From: Rhodopirellula sp.
GTDB lineage: Bacteria > Planctomycetota > Planctomycetia > Pirellulales > Thermoguttaceae
Assembly (NCBI GenBank): GCA_012728855.1
Contig: JAAYEH010000311.1
Coordinates: forward strand, 1 to 64,000
Direction of reading: 5' to 3'
DNA length: 64,000 nucleotides
This document shows, in pieces, positions 27,601-34,126 of this stretch; the stretch's first letter is position 1; each line of letters opens with the position of its first letter. Made by a program: the position numbers and the translations under genes. The notes under the pieces are model-generated. The model made no database searches, was not told the DNA's origin, and saw only the letters and a program-made list of their open reading frames with translations.

Positions 27601-27972
27601 CGGGCGATCCAACGGATCCTTCGGCCCCTTTCCCTCCACGGCCACCACGAAGTGATCGTCGCCCTTGCCGAACGCGCCCAGGACGGCATCGGCGAACTCG
27701 CCGTTCACCTCAACGTGTTTCTCTCGCGAGATCGTGTACCCGTCTGCGCCATCCGCCGGCCGGGTGTAGCCAAGAAGGGTCACAAAGAAGTCGGTGAGGA
27801 AGTCCGGCAGGAGTTCTTGTTCTTTGAACGCATCGGCACGTTCCGACCCGAGCAGATCGGCCCAATGCGTCAGCCGCGGGCGGAAGGCATCCACATGCGC
27901 CGGCAACTGGAATGCTGTCAGGCGCGTTCGGAGGACATCAGGGCGAAACAGCGGCTTGGCGTCGATAGGCAC
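24637..27972 (-). CDS. Type IIG restriction-modification enzyme (Eco57I-like methylase/nuclease)
   Basis: 1111 residues, typical of single-chain type IIG enzymes. An N-terminal PD-ExK-like nuclease region is suggested by EFADAVLGAF and HFVVAVEGKG at about residues 90-112. The gamma-type N6-adenine methylase follows: motif I ILDPACGSGAFLIEA near 491 and motif IV VVIANPPYIRQ near 610. The C-terminal third (about 750-1050) resembles the TaqI-like target-recognition domain (GEFLIFPRRG, KIVWPDI, GYIIPV). One protein would therefore both methylate and cut. No separate specificity or nuclease gene and no other defence gene adjoins it; a MITE-like element lies 90 bases beyond its stop, consistent with an acquired gene. 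Confidence 0.88.
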   Translation of the reverse strand: MPIDAKPLFRPDVLRTRLTAFQLPAHVDAFRPRLTHWADLLGSERADAFKEQELLPDFLTDFFVTLLGYTRPADGADGYTISREKHVEVNGEFADAVLGAFGKGDDHFVVAVEGKGPKDPLDRPYAGRRKSAVEQGYLYAINLPCDWIIVTSIRQTRLYHKGADSRTYERFDTEELADSDNALERFVFLLGAERVVPEVGRCHFYDLLSESTRVGRDLTKGFYVRYADMRQDAFEQLARDNPQVSRHQVLTCTQKVLDRILFCAFCEDRGLLPTETIRQAYAHRDPYHPRPIWDNFRGLFEAVNRGNAALGIHPYNGGLFAEDPILDAFVVSDEVCAYFRELGDYDYRPAHQAAAYAPANGQATLIDVDILGHIFEQSITDLERLRNELDGLVEPQSKEKHKTRRKKEGAFYTPAFITRYIIEQALGGVLRDRFERLRQSQQQAAKGIAAAALDNPSLYVLDKLKKPERAALVRFWEAWQDELASVRILDPACGSGAFLIEAFDQLHATYQLSNDRLQELRGHRSLFDLDKRILENNLYGVDLNEEAIEICRLSLWIKTAERGKALTSLDHPIRVGNSVVTDPAVHPKALDWQAAFPEVFAAGGFDVVIANPPYIRQEWLAPYKPHWEATFKSYHGTADIFTYFYERSLGLLCEGGRLALITSGSWVRANFGAPLRKYLAENAAMESMIDFGEFQPFEDAEMVRPTITVLTKRQTGGPMRLFKWLVSGRPPENLSEVIAAARTMRTDHLGTDAWELETDDVLTLRKKLAECGQPLKNYCGDIFRGVTTGANDVFVIGGQLRDELIANDPRSTEIIKPFVQGTHLRPWYMEQSGEFLIFPRRGICIEDYPSVLAYLESHRPSLEPKPREWSAGKNWPGRKPGAYKWYEIQDTVDYWQGFEKPKIVWPDITKLPRFSMDKQGHFLGNTGYIIPVADYYLLGVLASWTTWFYISKTAQPLRLRADRWQYRLIAQFMENVPIPDATAADRQLIGALAECCCALGTERYELQTAVQHRLRTFCEQGELNQKAQAWWELSFGEFGSALKASFKLKQSPFKNPRVADEWEPYIEDKRAEVARLTKEISDSEAELNDRVFRLFRLTPEEIRLLQKEVEH

Positions 27973-28149
27973 GGCTTACCCCACAGACGAACGGTGACGA
28001 ATAAGCCGCCATTATAGGATGCCTTCGGAGCAAATCGGAACCCCTTGGCCCAAAGAACTCGCTTGACGATTCGCGCCGCACCGCTGATGATGTTTCAGAA
28101 TACTGGACGTACGATCACTATTGCCGATAAGAGGCCATGAGGGCAGGCC

Positions 28150-28188
28150 GCCGTTTGACTTCAGCGACATTGGCTAACGTCAAACGGC
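28150..28188. repeat. 10-bp inverted repeat downstream of the GH172 gene
   Basis: GCCGTTTGAC (28150-28159) and GTCAAACGGC (28179-28188) are perfect arms with a 19-base loop, 27 bases after the minus-strand stop. No U-run follows on that strand, so terminator function is uncertain. Confidence 0.45.
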
Positions 28189-28214
28189 TCTCCTTGATTT
28201 GGTGAGCGGGTGTT

Positions 28215-29327
28215 TCATTCGGTCCAAATATCCGCTGTGCGAGCGGTGACGGCGGGCAGCGGCGGCAGTGGTTCGCTGGGGACCGGTTCGTACCAGAACG
28301 TGGCCGCCGACCAGTCGTCTTCGGTCTCGACCAGTCCCTTGCCGCCGACATAGCCGATCTGCTGGATCGTAATGCGGCATTGGCGCTGCCACGCGATCGG
28401 GTCGGGCAGATGCCAGCGGTACATGGAAACAAAGTCTTTCTCGTTCAAGCTGCAGCCGTTGTAAAAGAAGGGCGTTTGCTGGATACCCCAGGATAGGCCG
28501 ACGTAGTCCTCGCTGCCGGTCCCGACGATCGTGGCAAACTCCTTATCACCGTCCATGTAGACCTTGATCTCCCCTTCGCCCCACCACTGCTTCGGGTGCA
28601 GGTTGCGGATCCCGATTACCGAGCCAATGAATCTGCCTTTCTGGTTGCGCCGAGGCAGCAGTTCCAGATCTTGTTTTTCCGTGGTGGGATTCTCGCGCCG
28701 GAATAGGACGTGCAGACGACCGACGCCGTCGGGATGCGCGTCCCCGAGAGTGTAATCGATCTGATAGTACAGCGGAACGGCCTTCTCGCCCTCGTTCGTC
28801 AAGGTGATCTTTGCCCGCGCGGCAAAGGGCATGGGCAGCCAGAGGTTCATGCCGGCCTGCTGGCCAACCGAATGGACGGCGGAACAGTACGGCATCACCT
28901 TCCCGTGAGCGGAACCGAAGAAGTCGCCTACCGGGCACTCGATGCAGGGGTGCTTCTGATCGTCCCACCAGGCACGCAGTACCAGGCTGCGGAGGTTCGC
29001 CGGACTGCGGTCGGTGGTTATCCAGATATGGCGAATCGTGCCGCGACCTTCGACATTGGAAAGTTGGACCGTCTCGCCCGCGGCAACCTGCTTGCTCGGA
29101 GCGCCCTTGCGGCCCGGTCCCAGGTGGCTCGCCGCCTGTCCGCCCTGGCCGGGCGCCCCGGTCGGATTCTCGAACGAGATCGAGCGGGATTGCAGGCCCG
29201 TGTCGAGCAGGTACGGCTGGTGAATCACGTCGGGCTGCTGGCCCTCGGCCGCCAAAGAGGCGAAGACAACCAGTGCAGCCGCGAGGCTCGTCGGTGTCCA
29301 AGTACGAAGCAATACATCGAATCTCAT
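28215..29327 (-). CDS. DUF2961 family protein (glycoside hydrolase GH172 type)
   Basis: 370 residues from ATG at 29327 (GAGG ten bases upstream), with a signal peptide (LAAALVVFASLAAEG). GH172/DUF2961 segments seen: RSISFENPTGAPG near the N-terminus, TIRHIWIT, VGDFFGSAHG, PYYYQIDYT-like LYYQIDYTLG, and the acidic GEGEIKVYMDGD plus IVGTGSEDYVGL. Characterised GH172 enzymes cleave fructofuranosyl or arabinofuranosyl linkages. The enzyme is probably periplasmic. It stands alone; the downstream neighbour is the restriction enzyme. Confidence 0.88.
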   Translation of the reverse strand: MRFDVLLRTWTPTSLAAALVVFASLAAEGQQPDVIHQPYLLDTGLQSRSISFENPTGAPGQGGQAASHLGPGRKGAPSKQVAAGETVQLSNVEGRGTIRHIWITTDRSPANLRSLVLRAWWDDQKHPCIECPVGDFFGSAHGKVMPYCSAVHSVGQQAGMNLWLPMPFAARAKITLTNEGEKAVPLYYQIDYTLGDAHPDGVGRLHVLFRRENPTTEKQDLELLPRRNQKGRFIGSVIGIRNLHPKQWWGEGEIKVYMDGDKEFATIVGTGSEDYVGLSWGIQQTPFFYNGCSLNEKDFVSMYRWHLPDPIAWQRQCRITIQQIGYVGGKGLVETEDDWSAATFWYEPVPSEPLPPLPAVTARTADIWTE

Positions 29328-29431
29328 GGCAGCGATCCTCGTGGGGAAGCGAAACAAGAGCGGATGGCGATCGCCTCGTTATAGCGAAACGCAGAGCGGG
29401 ATTCAACGAAACGGATGGGAAGGCGACCAAG

Positions 29432-29527
29432 AAGGGGCCGGGAGTCTTTTTCCGCGTGCGGCCTCACCGCTGCTCGGCATGTCCGGTGCTCTCGCTTGCC
29501 GCGTGCGAAAAAGACTCCCGACCCCTT
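29432..29527. repeat. Dispersed palindrome, GGGAGTCTTTTT family, copy 1
   Basis: Outer arms AAGGGGCCGGGAGTCTTTTT and AAAAAGACTCCCGACCCCTT pair with one mismatch, and CGCG(TG)CG blocks continue inward. It lies between the GH172 start and the PAS kinase stop. A truncated relative occurs at 44796. Confidence 0.8.
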
Positions 29528-29552
29528 TGCGCACCGCGACTCGTTTGGAAAG

Positions 29553-30761
29553 CTACTCAGCCCCCGGCGGATTCTTCGGCAGCGCGAGCGAAAACGTCGT
29601 GCCTTCCGTTTCGCTGCTGCGGAAGAAGACGCGACCGCCCAGGTAAAGTTCGCCGAGGAGCTTCATGCTGTGGGTGCCGATGCCGCGCCCCGACTGCCCC
29701 TTGGTGCTGAACGAGCGTTGGAAGACCTGGAGCTGGACTTCCGGCGGCATGGCCGAGGCATTGTGTACGCTGAACTCGATCTCACCCGCTCCGTTTTGGC
29801 AACCGACGGTGACCGTTCCGCCGGGTTCCGTCGCCTCCAAGGCATTCTTGATCATGTTGACCAGGACGCGACTGAGGAGGCGGGCGTCGGTCATGACCGT
29901 TCCCGGCCGAACCCCTACCAGTTTCAGATGGCGATCCCGGGCGCACGGATGCTCTGAAAACGATTCGACAAGCTGCGTTAGAATCCCCGCGACATCCACG
30001 GGGACCATCTCAACGGCCAAGTCTCCCGATTCCGCGTAGATCAGGTCGCGGTGCGTTTGGATCTCTTCGAGCAATTGCTGCGAGACGGCGGCTAACCGAC
30101 CGAGAAACTCTCGCGTCAGCTTCGGATCGGACCGCCCCCCGCTGAGAAGGCCAGCATACCCCTGGATGACGCCGACCGTGTTCAGCACATCGTGAAAAAA
30201 GGCGCGGCTAAGCACCGCCAGCCGCTTGCGATCACTGATGTCCTCGAACACGCAGATCGTGAACTGCTCGCCCATTACCTGGATGGGGTTCGCCGTAACT
30301 TTCAGATCGCGGGCCTCGCACGTCGGCGGACCGAGCCTCAGCCGCAGTTCCCGCTGCGACTGCTCGCCGGTGAGCATGCTGTCCAGCACGGCCCCGACCG
30401 CGCCGCAAGTGGTGCAATAGACCGAAGTGCCGCATCCGTCCGGCCCTTTTTCCACGTGCTGGCATCCGATCAGTTCTCCCGGCCGCTTTCCCGCAAACTC
30501 GGCCGTATCGCTGCGGAGCATCGACCGCAACGCCTGGTTGGCCGCGATCAGTTGGCGATGCCGGTTGACGATGATCACGGCGTTGGGCAGCGCGTCGATC
30601 ACGCTCTGCACCAGCGGCGCCTCGGCGATCAATTTCACCTGCCGGGCGATCGTCGCGTCCGATTCCCTGCCCGCCGGTGGCGACCAGGTTCGATGAACCT
30701 GACTATCCAGCGGCGCCGAGTCGCGTGTATTCAAGGCATACGGGTTGTCTATCTCGTCCAC
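29553..30761 (-). CDS. PAS-domain sensor histidine kinase with a four-Cys cluster
   Basis: 402 residues from GTG at 30761. No membrane helix, so cytoplasmic. A PAS domain spans about 48-175 and contains an inserted cluster C100-x9-C110-x5-C116-x2-C119 (LIGC ... GCGT ... YCTTCGAV), suited to bind a metal or iron-sulfur centre. The dimerisation helix carries phospho-acceptor H190 in FFHDVLNTVG, and the ATPase domain shows NMIKNALEAT, FSTKGQSGRGIGTHSMKL. No response regulator adjoins, so its partner is unknown. It follows the Ser/Thr kinase gene by 196 bases on the same strand and could be read from the same or a separate promoter. Confidence 0.85.
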   Translation of the reverse strand: MDEIDNPYALNTRDSAPLDSQVHRTWSPPAGRESDATIARQVKLIAEAPLVQSVIDALPNAVIIVNRHRQLIAANQALRSMLRSDTAEFAGKRPGELIGCQHVEKGPDGCGTSVYCTTCGAVGAVLDSMLTGEQSQRELRLRLGPPTCEARDLKVTANPIQVMGEQFTICVFEDISDRKRLAVLSRAFFHDVLNTVGVIQGYAGLLSGGRSDPKLTREFLGRLAAVSQQLLEEIQTHRDLIYAESGDLAVEMVPVDVAGILTQLVESFSEHPCARDRHLKLVGVRPGTVMTDARLLSRVLVNMIKNALEATEPGGTVTVGCQNGAGEIEFSVHNASAMPPEVQLQVFQRSFSTKGQSGRGIGTHSMKLLGELYLGGRVFFRSSETEGTTFSLALPKNPPGAE

Positions 30762-30957
30762 CGGAGCCCTTCTGGTGCGAACCCTATTGCCCTTGTCGGA
30801 CGACCCGCCGAAATCCGCCCCAGTAGCCGGGCTGCTGATCGATAGCGTCTTCTCTGCCGGTTCTATTGCTGAAGTTAGCTTCGAAAAGGCATCCGTTCCG
30901 CCGGCGCAGCGGGAGCGGGGCTGATTTCGAGCATTTTAGAGGCCAAGCCGTTCCGCG

Positions 30958-33081
30958 TCACCTTTGGTTGCCAGCATGGGGAATGGCGAGAAACCGGAAC
31001 TCACCCAAATGACGCGGCAAGTTATACCACCACTGAAGGAGAGGTTCGGATTCTCCAGAAGGGAGCAAGCGGTGAGCAGGGCCAAGGCTGCGCGAGGGTG
31101 TGTTGGGAGAGAGGCTCGCCAAGGCATGATCCATCCCTGGCGGAGACGCAGCGGAGGCGGCCAGAACCAAGCCATCCAGCAGCACCGTCTCCCGCAACGG
31201 AAACGGCTTCGTCGGGCGGACGGCAGCGGCGAGTTGCCGCAGATCCGCGGCTTTTTCCCGGCAGAGGACGAGCACCGCGACCTCCGTGCCCGTCGGCCCC
31301 AATACCGGCAGAGCATGATCCTTTTGGGTGGGCGCCACGATTCCCGCAACCGGGACATCCTGAGAACCCGTTATCGGATAAAGGCGTTCGACCATGCCTT
31401 CGCTGCCGATCCAGAACAAATAGGCATATCTCGGCTCGTCCAGCGCGATGCGGAGCTGGACACTGTCGCCGGTGACCAGAGGGCCGGGCTGCTCGGTCAA
31501 CCGCACTCGGCGGTCCGGGCTGCCTTCGCGGAAAACGTCGACCTCCCACTTCACCCCAACAGAGTCCGATTCCGAGCGACTGCCGATTCCTTGCCCGGAG
31601 GTTACGGCAACGCTGGCCGTTTGAGGTGCCGCGGGAGATTTACCGGCCACGGCCCACCAGCTAAAGCCGGCCAGGACAACCGCGGCGATGCTCAACGCGA
31701 ACATTGCCGGCCAACCCGAAACCGGTCCGACCGCGCCGGCCATTGCTTTTCCGGGAGTAACCGGAACTGCGTCTTCCCAGCCCATCGCCGCGCGGAGCGA
31801 TACGGCCACCTCGCCGGCGGTTGCGTACCGAAACGATGGATTCTTCTGCAAGCATCGCGTGCAGACCATTTCCACCGCCGCGGGGATGTCCGGCCGGAAT
31901 GTGTGTGGTGGCGGCGGCATCTCGTCGGAGAACAAGCGGGTGAGTGCCTCCAAGGGATGGGCCGCACGAAAGGGCGGATACCCGGTCAACAGTGCATAGA
32001 GCAACGCGCCGAGGCCGTAGACGTCGGTCGCCGGACCGACCTGTCCCCATTGCGGGGCTGCCTGTTCCGGCGCCATGTACTGTGGAGTGCCGACGATCTC
32101 GCCGTCGACCGAGAGATCCGGTTGCTGGCCCTGGAAATGCTTTGCCAGACCGAAATCGGTGACCAACGGGCGGCCTTCGGCAGTCAACAGGACATTGCTC
32201 GGCTTCAGATCGCGATGAATGATTCCTTGTTGGTGAGTGTGCTGGATGGCGTCGGCCACGTCGGCCACGATGCGTGCGGCTTCGTCGATCGGCAAAGGCC
32301 CCTCTCGCAGCCGCTGCTGGAGACTCTTTCCTTCGATGAGATCCATCACCAAGAAGTAACCGCCATCGGGACAGCGTCCCAGGCCATGGACATCGACGAT
32401 GCTCGGATGACGCAATCCCGCCACGGCGCGCGCCTCACGAAGAAATCGCCGCGCCTGCTCCCGGTTCAAGTCGGAGGGCTGCTTGAGGATCTTCAACGCT
32501 ACCGGCTTGCCCAAGCTCTTCTGGATCGCCCGAAACACCTCGCCCATCGCGCCGCTGCCCAGGCGCTCGTGGATTTCAAAATCGCTGAACGGCAGAGGGG
32601 CCTCCGGGTCGGACACAGCCGGCCCGGCATCGAGGCGCGAGGCGGCGGTGGCCGGTGGTTCGGCCTGCGTGGGCCAATTGGCGTCGGGATCGGTCAGGGC
32701 GTCGGCGAACCACTGGGCCACTTCGCGCTGGCGGGAGAGGGGGCCGTCGAGGTCGGGAAAACGTTCGGCGAAACTCGCCGCGTCGAAGGGCTCGTTTCGC
32801 GCCGAGCGAGCCCGGACCTCGCCGTAGACCAGATCGAGCCGCAACTCCCGATCGCCGGCCAATTCCGGCCAGGCTTCAAGATATTGCTCCGCCGGGATCG
32901 GGCACTCCGCACGCCAGCGATACGCCTGATCGATCAACAAGACGTCGGCGACTTCGCGGAGGGACAAAACGCCCTGGGCCTTGAGAAAGGATCGCACATC
33001 GGGCGGTCCCTCGACGGCTTGCCATGCGACGGCAAAACGGTCCGCGAGCGTTGAATCCGGCGAAACGTCGGGGAGGTTCAT
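30958..33081 (-). CDS. Membrane Ser/Thr protein kinase with C-terminal DUF4384-like domain
   Basis: 707 residues. A planctomycetal N-terminal helical region (1-165) precedes a complete Hanks-type kinase: glycine loop LGSGAMGEVFRA (174-185), Lys197 in ALKILK, HRDLKPSN (289-296), DFGLAK (309-314) and GTPQYMAPEQ. One membrane helix at about 455-480 (MFALSIAAVVLAGFSWWAVAG) is followed by an outside domain with DSVQLRIALDEPRYAYLFWIG and VERLYPI, resembling DUF4384. Its start overlaps the sigma factor stop by four bases (ATGA), so the two are coupled. The same accessory domain type ends the caspase-like protein upstream. Confidence 0.9.
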   Translation of the reverse strand: MNLPDVSPDSTLADRFAVAWQAVEGPPDVRSFLKAQGVLSLREVADVLLIDQAYRWRAECPIPAEQYLEAWPELAGDRELRLDLVYGEVRARSARNEPFDAASFAERFPDLDGPLSRQREVAQWFADALTDPDANWPTQAEPPATAASRLDAGPAVSDPEAPLPFSDFEIHERLGSGAMGEVFRAIQKSLGKPVALKILKQPSDLNREQARRFLREARAVAGLRHPSIVDVHGLGRCPDGGYFLVMDLIEGKSLQQRLREGPLPIDEAARIVADVADAIQHTHQQGIIHRDLKPSNVLLTAEGRPLVTDFGLAKHFQGQQPDLSVDGEIVGTPQYMAPEQAAPQWGQVGPATDVYGLGALLYALLTGYPPFRAAHPLEALTRLFSDEMPPPPHTFRPDIPAAVEMVCTRCLQKNPSFRYATAGEVAVSLRAAMGWEDAVPVTPGKAMAGAVGPVSGWPAMFALSIAAVVLAGFSWWAVAGKSPAAPQTASVAVTSGQGIGSRSESDSVGVKWEVDVFREGSPDRRVRLTEQPGPLVTGDSVQLRIALDEPRYAYLFWIGSEGMVERLYPITGSQDVPVAGIVAPTQKDHALPVLGPTGTEVAVLVLCREKAADLRQLAAAVRPTKPFPLRETVLLDGLVLAASAASPPGMDHALASLSPNTPSRSLGPAHRLLPSGESEPLLQWWYNLPRHLGEFRFLAIPHAGNQR

Positions 33082-33671
33082 TGCAGATCCTCCAGACCGA
33101 GTTCCTCGGCCACCCGTGCCAACGCCCGCTCGTACTGTTTACGGACCGCTTCCGGTCCGGATGCCTCGCCCAATTCTTGCGCGATCTCGGCCCAGGTCTT
33201 CTTCTGCTGCCGCAATCCCAGGATCCGGTTGGGACGGTCCCCCAGTCGCCGCTTGATCTCGTCGAGCAGTTCCGCGTTGGCGACCAACTCGCTCGGTGTG
33301 GCGTCGGAAGCTGCACTTTCCACGCAATGGGTGTGATCCGAGGAGATGTTGCGACGGACGTCGCGTCGCTGGGCCGTCCAGTGGCGGGCCAGATCGGCCA
33401 CGCGGCCACGGACGATCTTCTTCAACAGCCCGACCAACTCCTCCGACCGCTGGATCTCGTATTTGCCGGACCAGAGGCCGACGAGAAACCGCATCATCAC
33501 CGACTGGCAGACGTCGCTTTCACTGACGATCTGGCGCAGGCGGGCATCGAGCAGCAGAAAGCGGATCTCGCGACGAACCGCGTCCTGATACTGTCCGAGA
33601 AACTCCTCGACCGCGGCCGCATCGCCGCCGCGCACGCGCTCGATCAATTCGGAGAATGTCGACGGATTCAT
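33078..33671 (-). CDS. ECF-type RNA polymerase sigma factor
   Basis: 197 residues from ATG at 33671; upstream in-frame codons run into non-coding repeat-like sequence. Sigma region 2 (SDVCQSVMMRFLVGLWSGKYE) and region 4 (RLGDRPNRILGLRQQKKTWAEIAQELGEASGPEAVRKQYERAL) are recognisable, as in the planctomycetal ECF groups linked to Ser/Thr kinases. No anti-sigma gene is seen; the coupled membrane kinase probably controls it, as inferred for similar gene pairs. The likely order of transcription is caspase-like gene, sigma factor, kinase. Confidence 0.88.
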   Translation of the reverse strand: MNPSTFSELIERVRGGDAAAVEEFLGQYQDAVRREIRFLLLDARLRQIVSESDVCQSVMMRFLVGLWSGKYEIQRSEELVGLLKKIVRGRVADLARHWTAQRRDVRRNISSDHTHCVESAASDATPSELVANAELLDEIKRRLGDRPNRILGLRQQKKTWAEIAQELGEASGPEAVRKQYERALARVAEELGLEDLQ

Positions 33672-33945
33672 CGTGCGCCGCGTTGGAGAAAAGTCTTCAA
33701 AGACCGCCGTACAGCCAAAACCGCCCTGCCGCCTCGAGGCCGGCCCTCTCGGTGGATTGCTGCGTCTTGCGAGCATTCTACTTGGCCCCAGCGACTTGGC
33801 AAACCCCGAGGCCCCCGGACGGCGGGCTTGTGCGGCGATCGACACCATAGTGGACCTTTCTCCCGTTCGTCAGACTCTCCGGCCCGACACGGCGCTAGGG
33901 GCCTTCGTCCGCAACTTCTACGCGCCGTGCGCGCATGTCTGGCTC

Positions 33946-34038
33946 GTTTAACCGCAACGGCCAACAGCCTGCGCGGGGGGCGGCGAGAAAACCCGCCTCG
34001 GCACATCCCGCGCAGGCCGTTGGCCGTTGCGGTTAAAC
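33946..34038. repeat. 93-bp near-perfect palindrome, GTTTAACCGCAACGG family
   Basis: Arms 33946-33977 and 34007-34038 are 32 bases long with a single mismatch around a 29-base loop. It lies in the 455-base gap between the sigma factor start and the caspase-like stop. A diverged half copy is at 23974. Confidence 0.85.
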
Positions 34039-34066
34039 TTGTTGGGTTGCGGCTCAACGGTGTTTG

Positions 34067-34088
34067 GGTCAGGCTGGAAAGCCTGACC
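34067..34088. repeat. AGCCTGAC palindrome, copy 2
   Basis: GGTCAGGCT and AGCCTGACC are perfect 9-bp arms around GAAA. It stands 39 bases from the caspase-like stop. Same core as 2632 and 37727. The remaining gap 33672-33945 has no recognised feature apart from the putative leader of the sigma gene. Confidence 0.65.
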
Positions 34089-34126
34089 TACACCGAACCA
34101 CCGCGAAACAGCAGCCGCGCTGCTTA

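Noticed and set aside
24637-27972. BREX or DISARM defence island around the large methylase
   Set aside because: No pglZ, brxC, brxL, drm or helicase genes occur on either side; the gene is a stand-alone type IIG enzyme.
30964-33054. 696-codon plus-strand frame opposite the Ser/Thr kinase
   Set aside because: The minus strand carries a complete set of kinase motifs and is coupled to the sigma factor gene.
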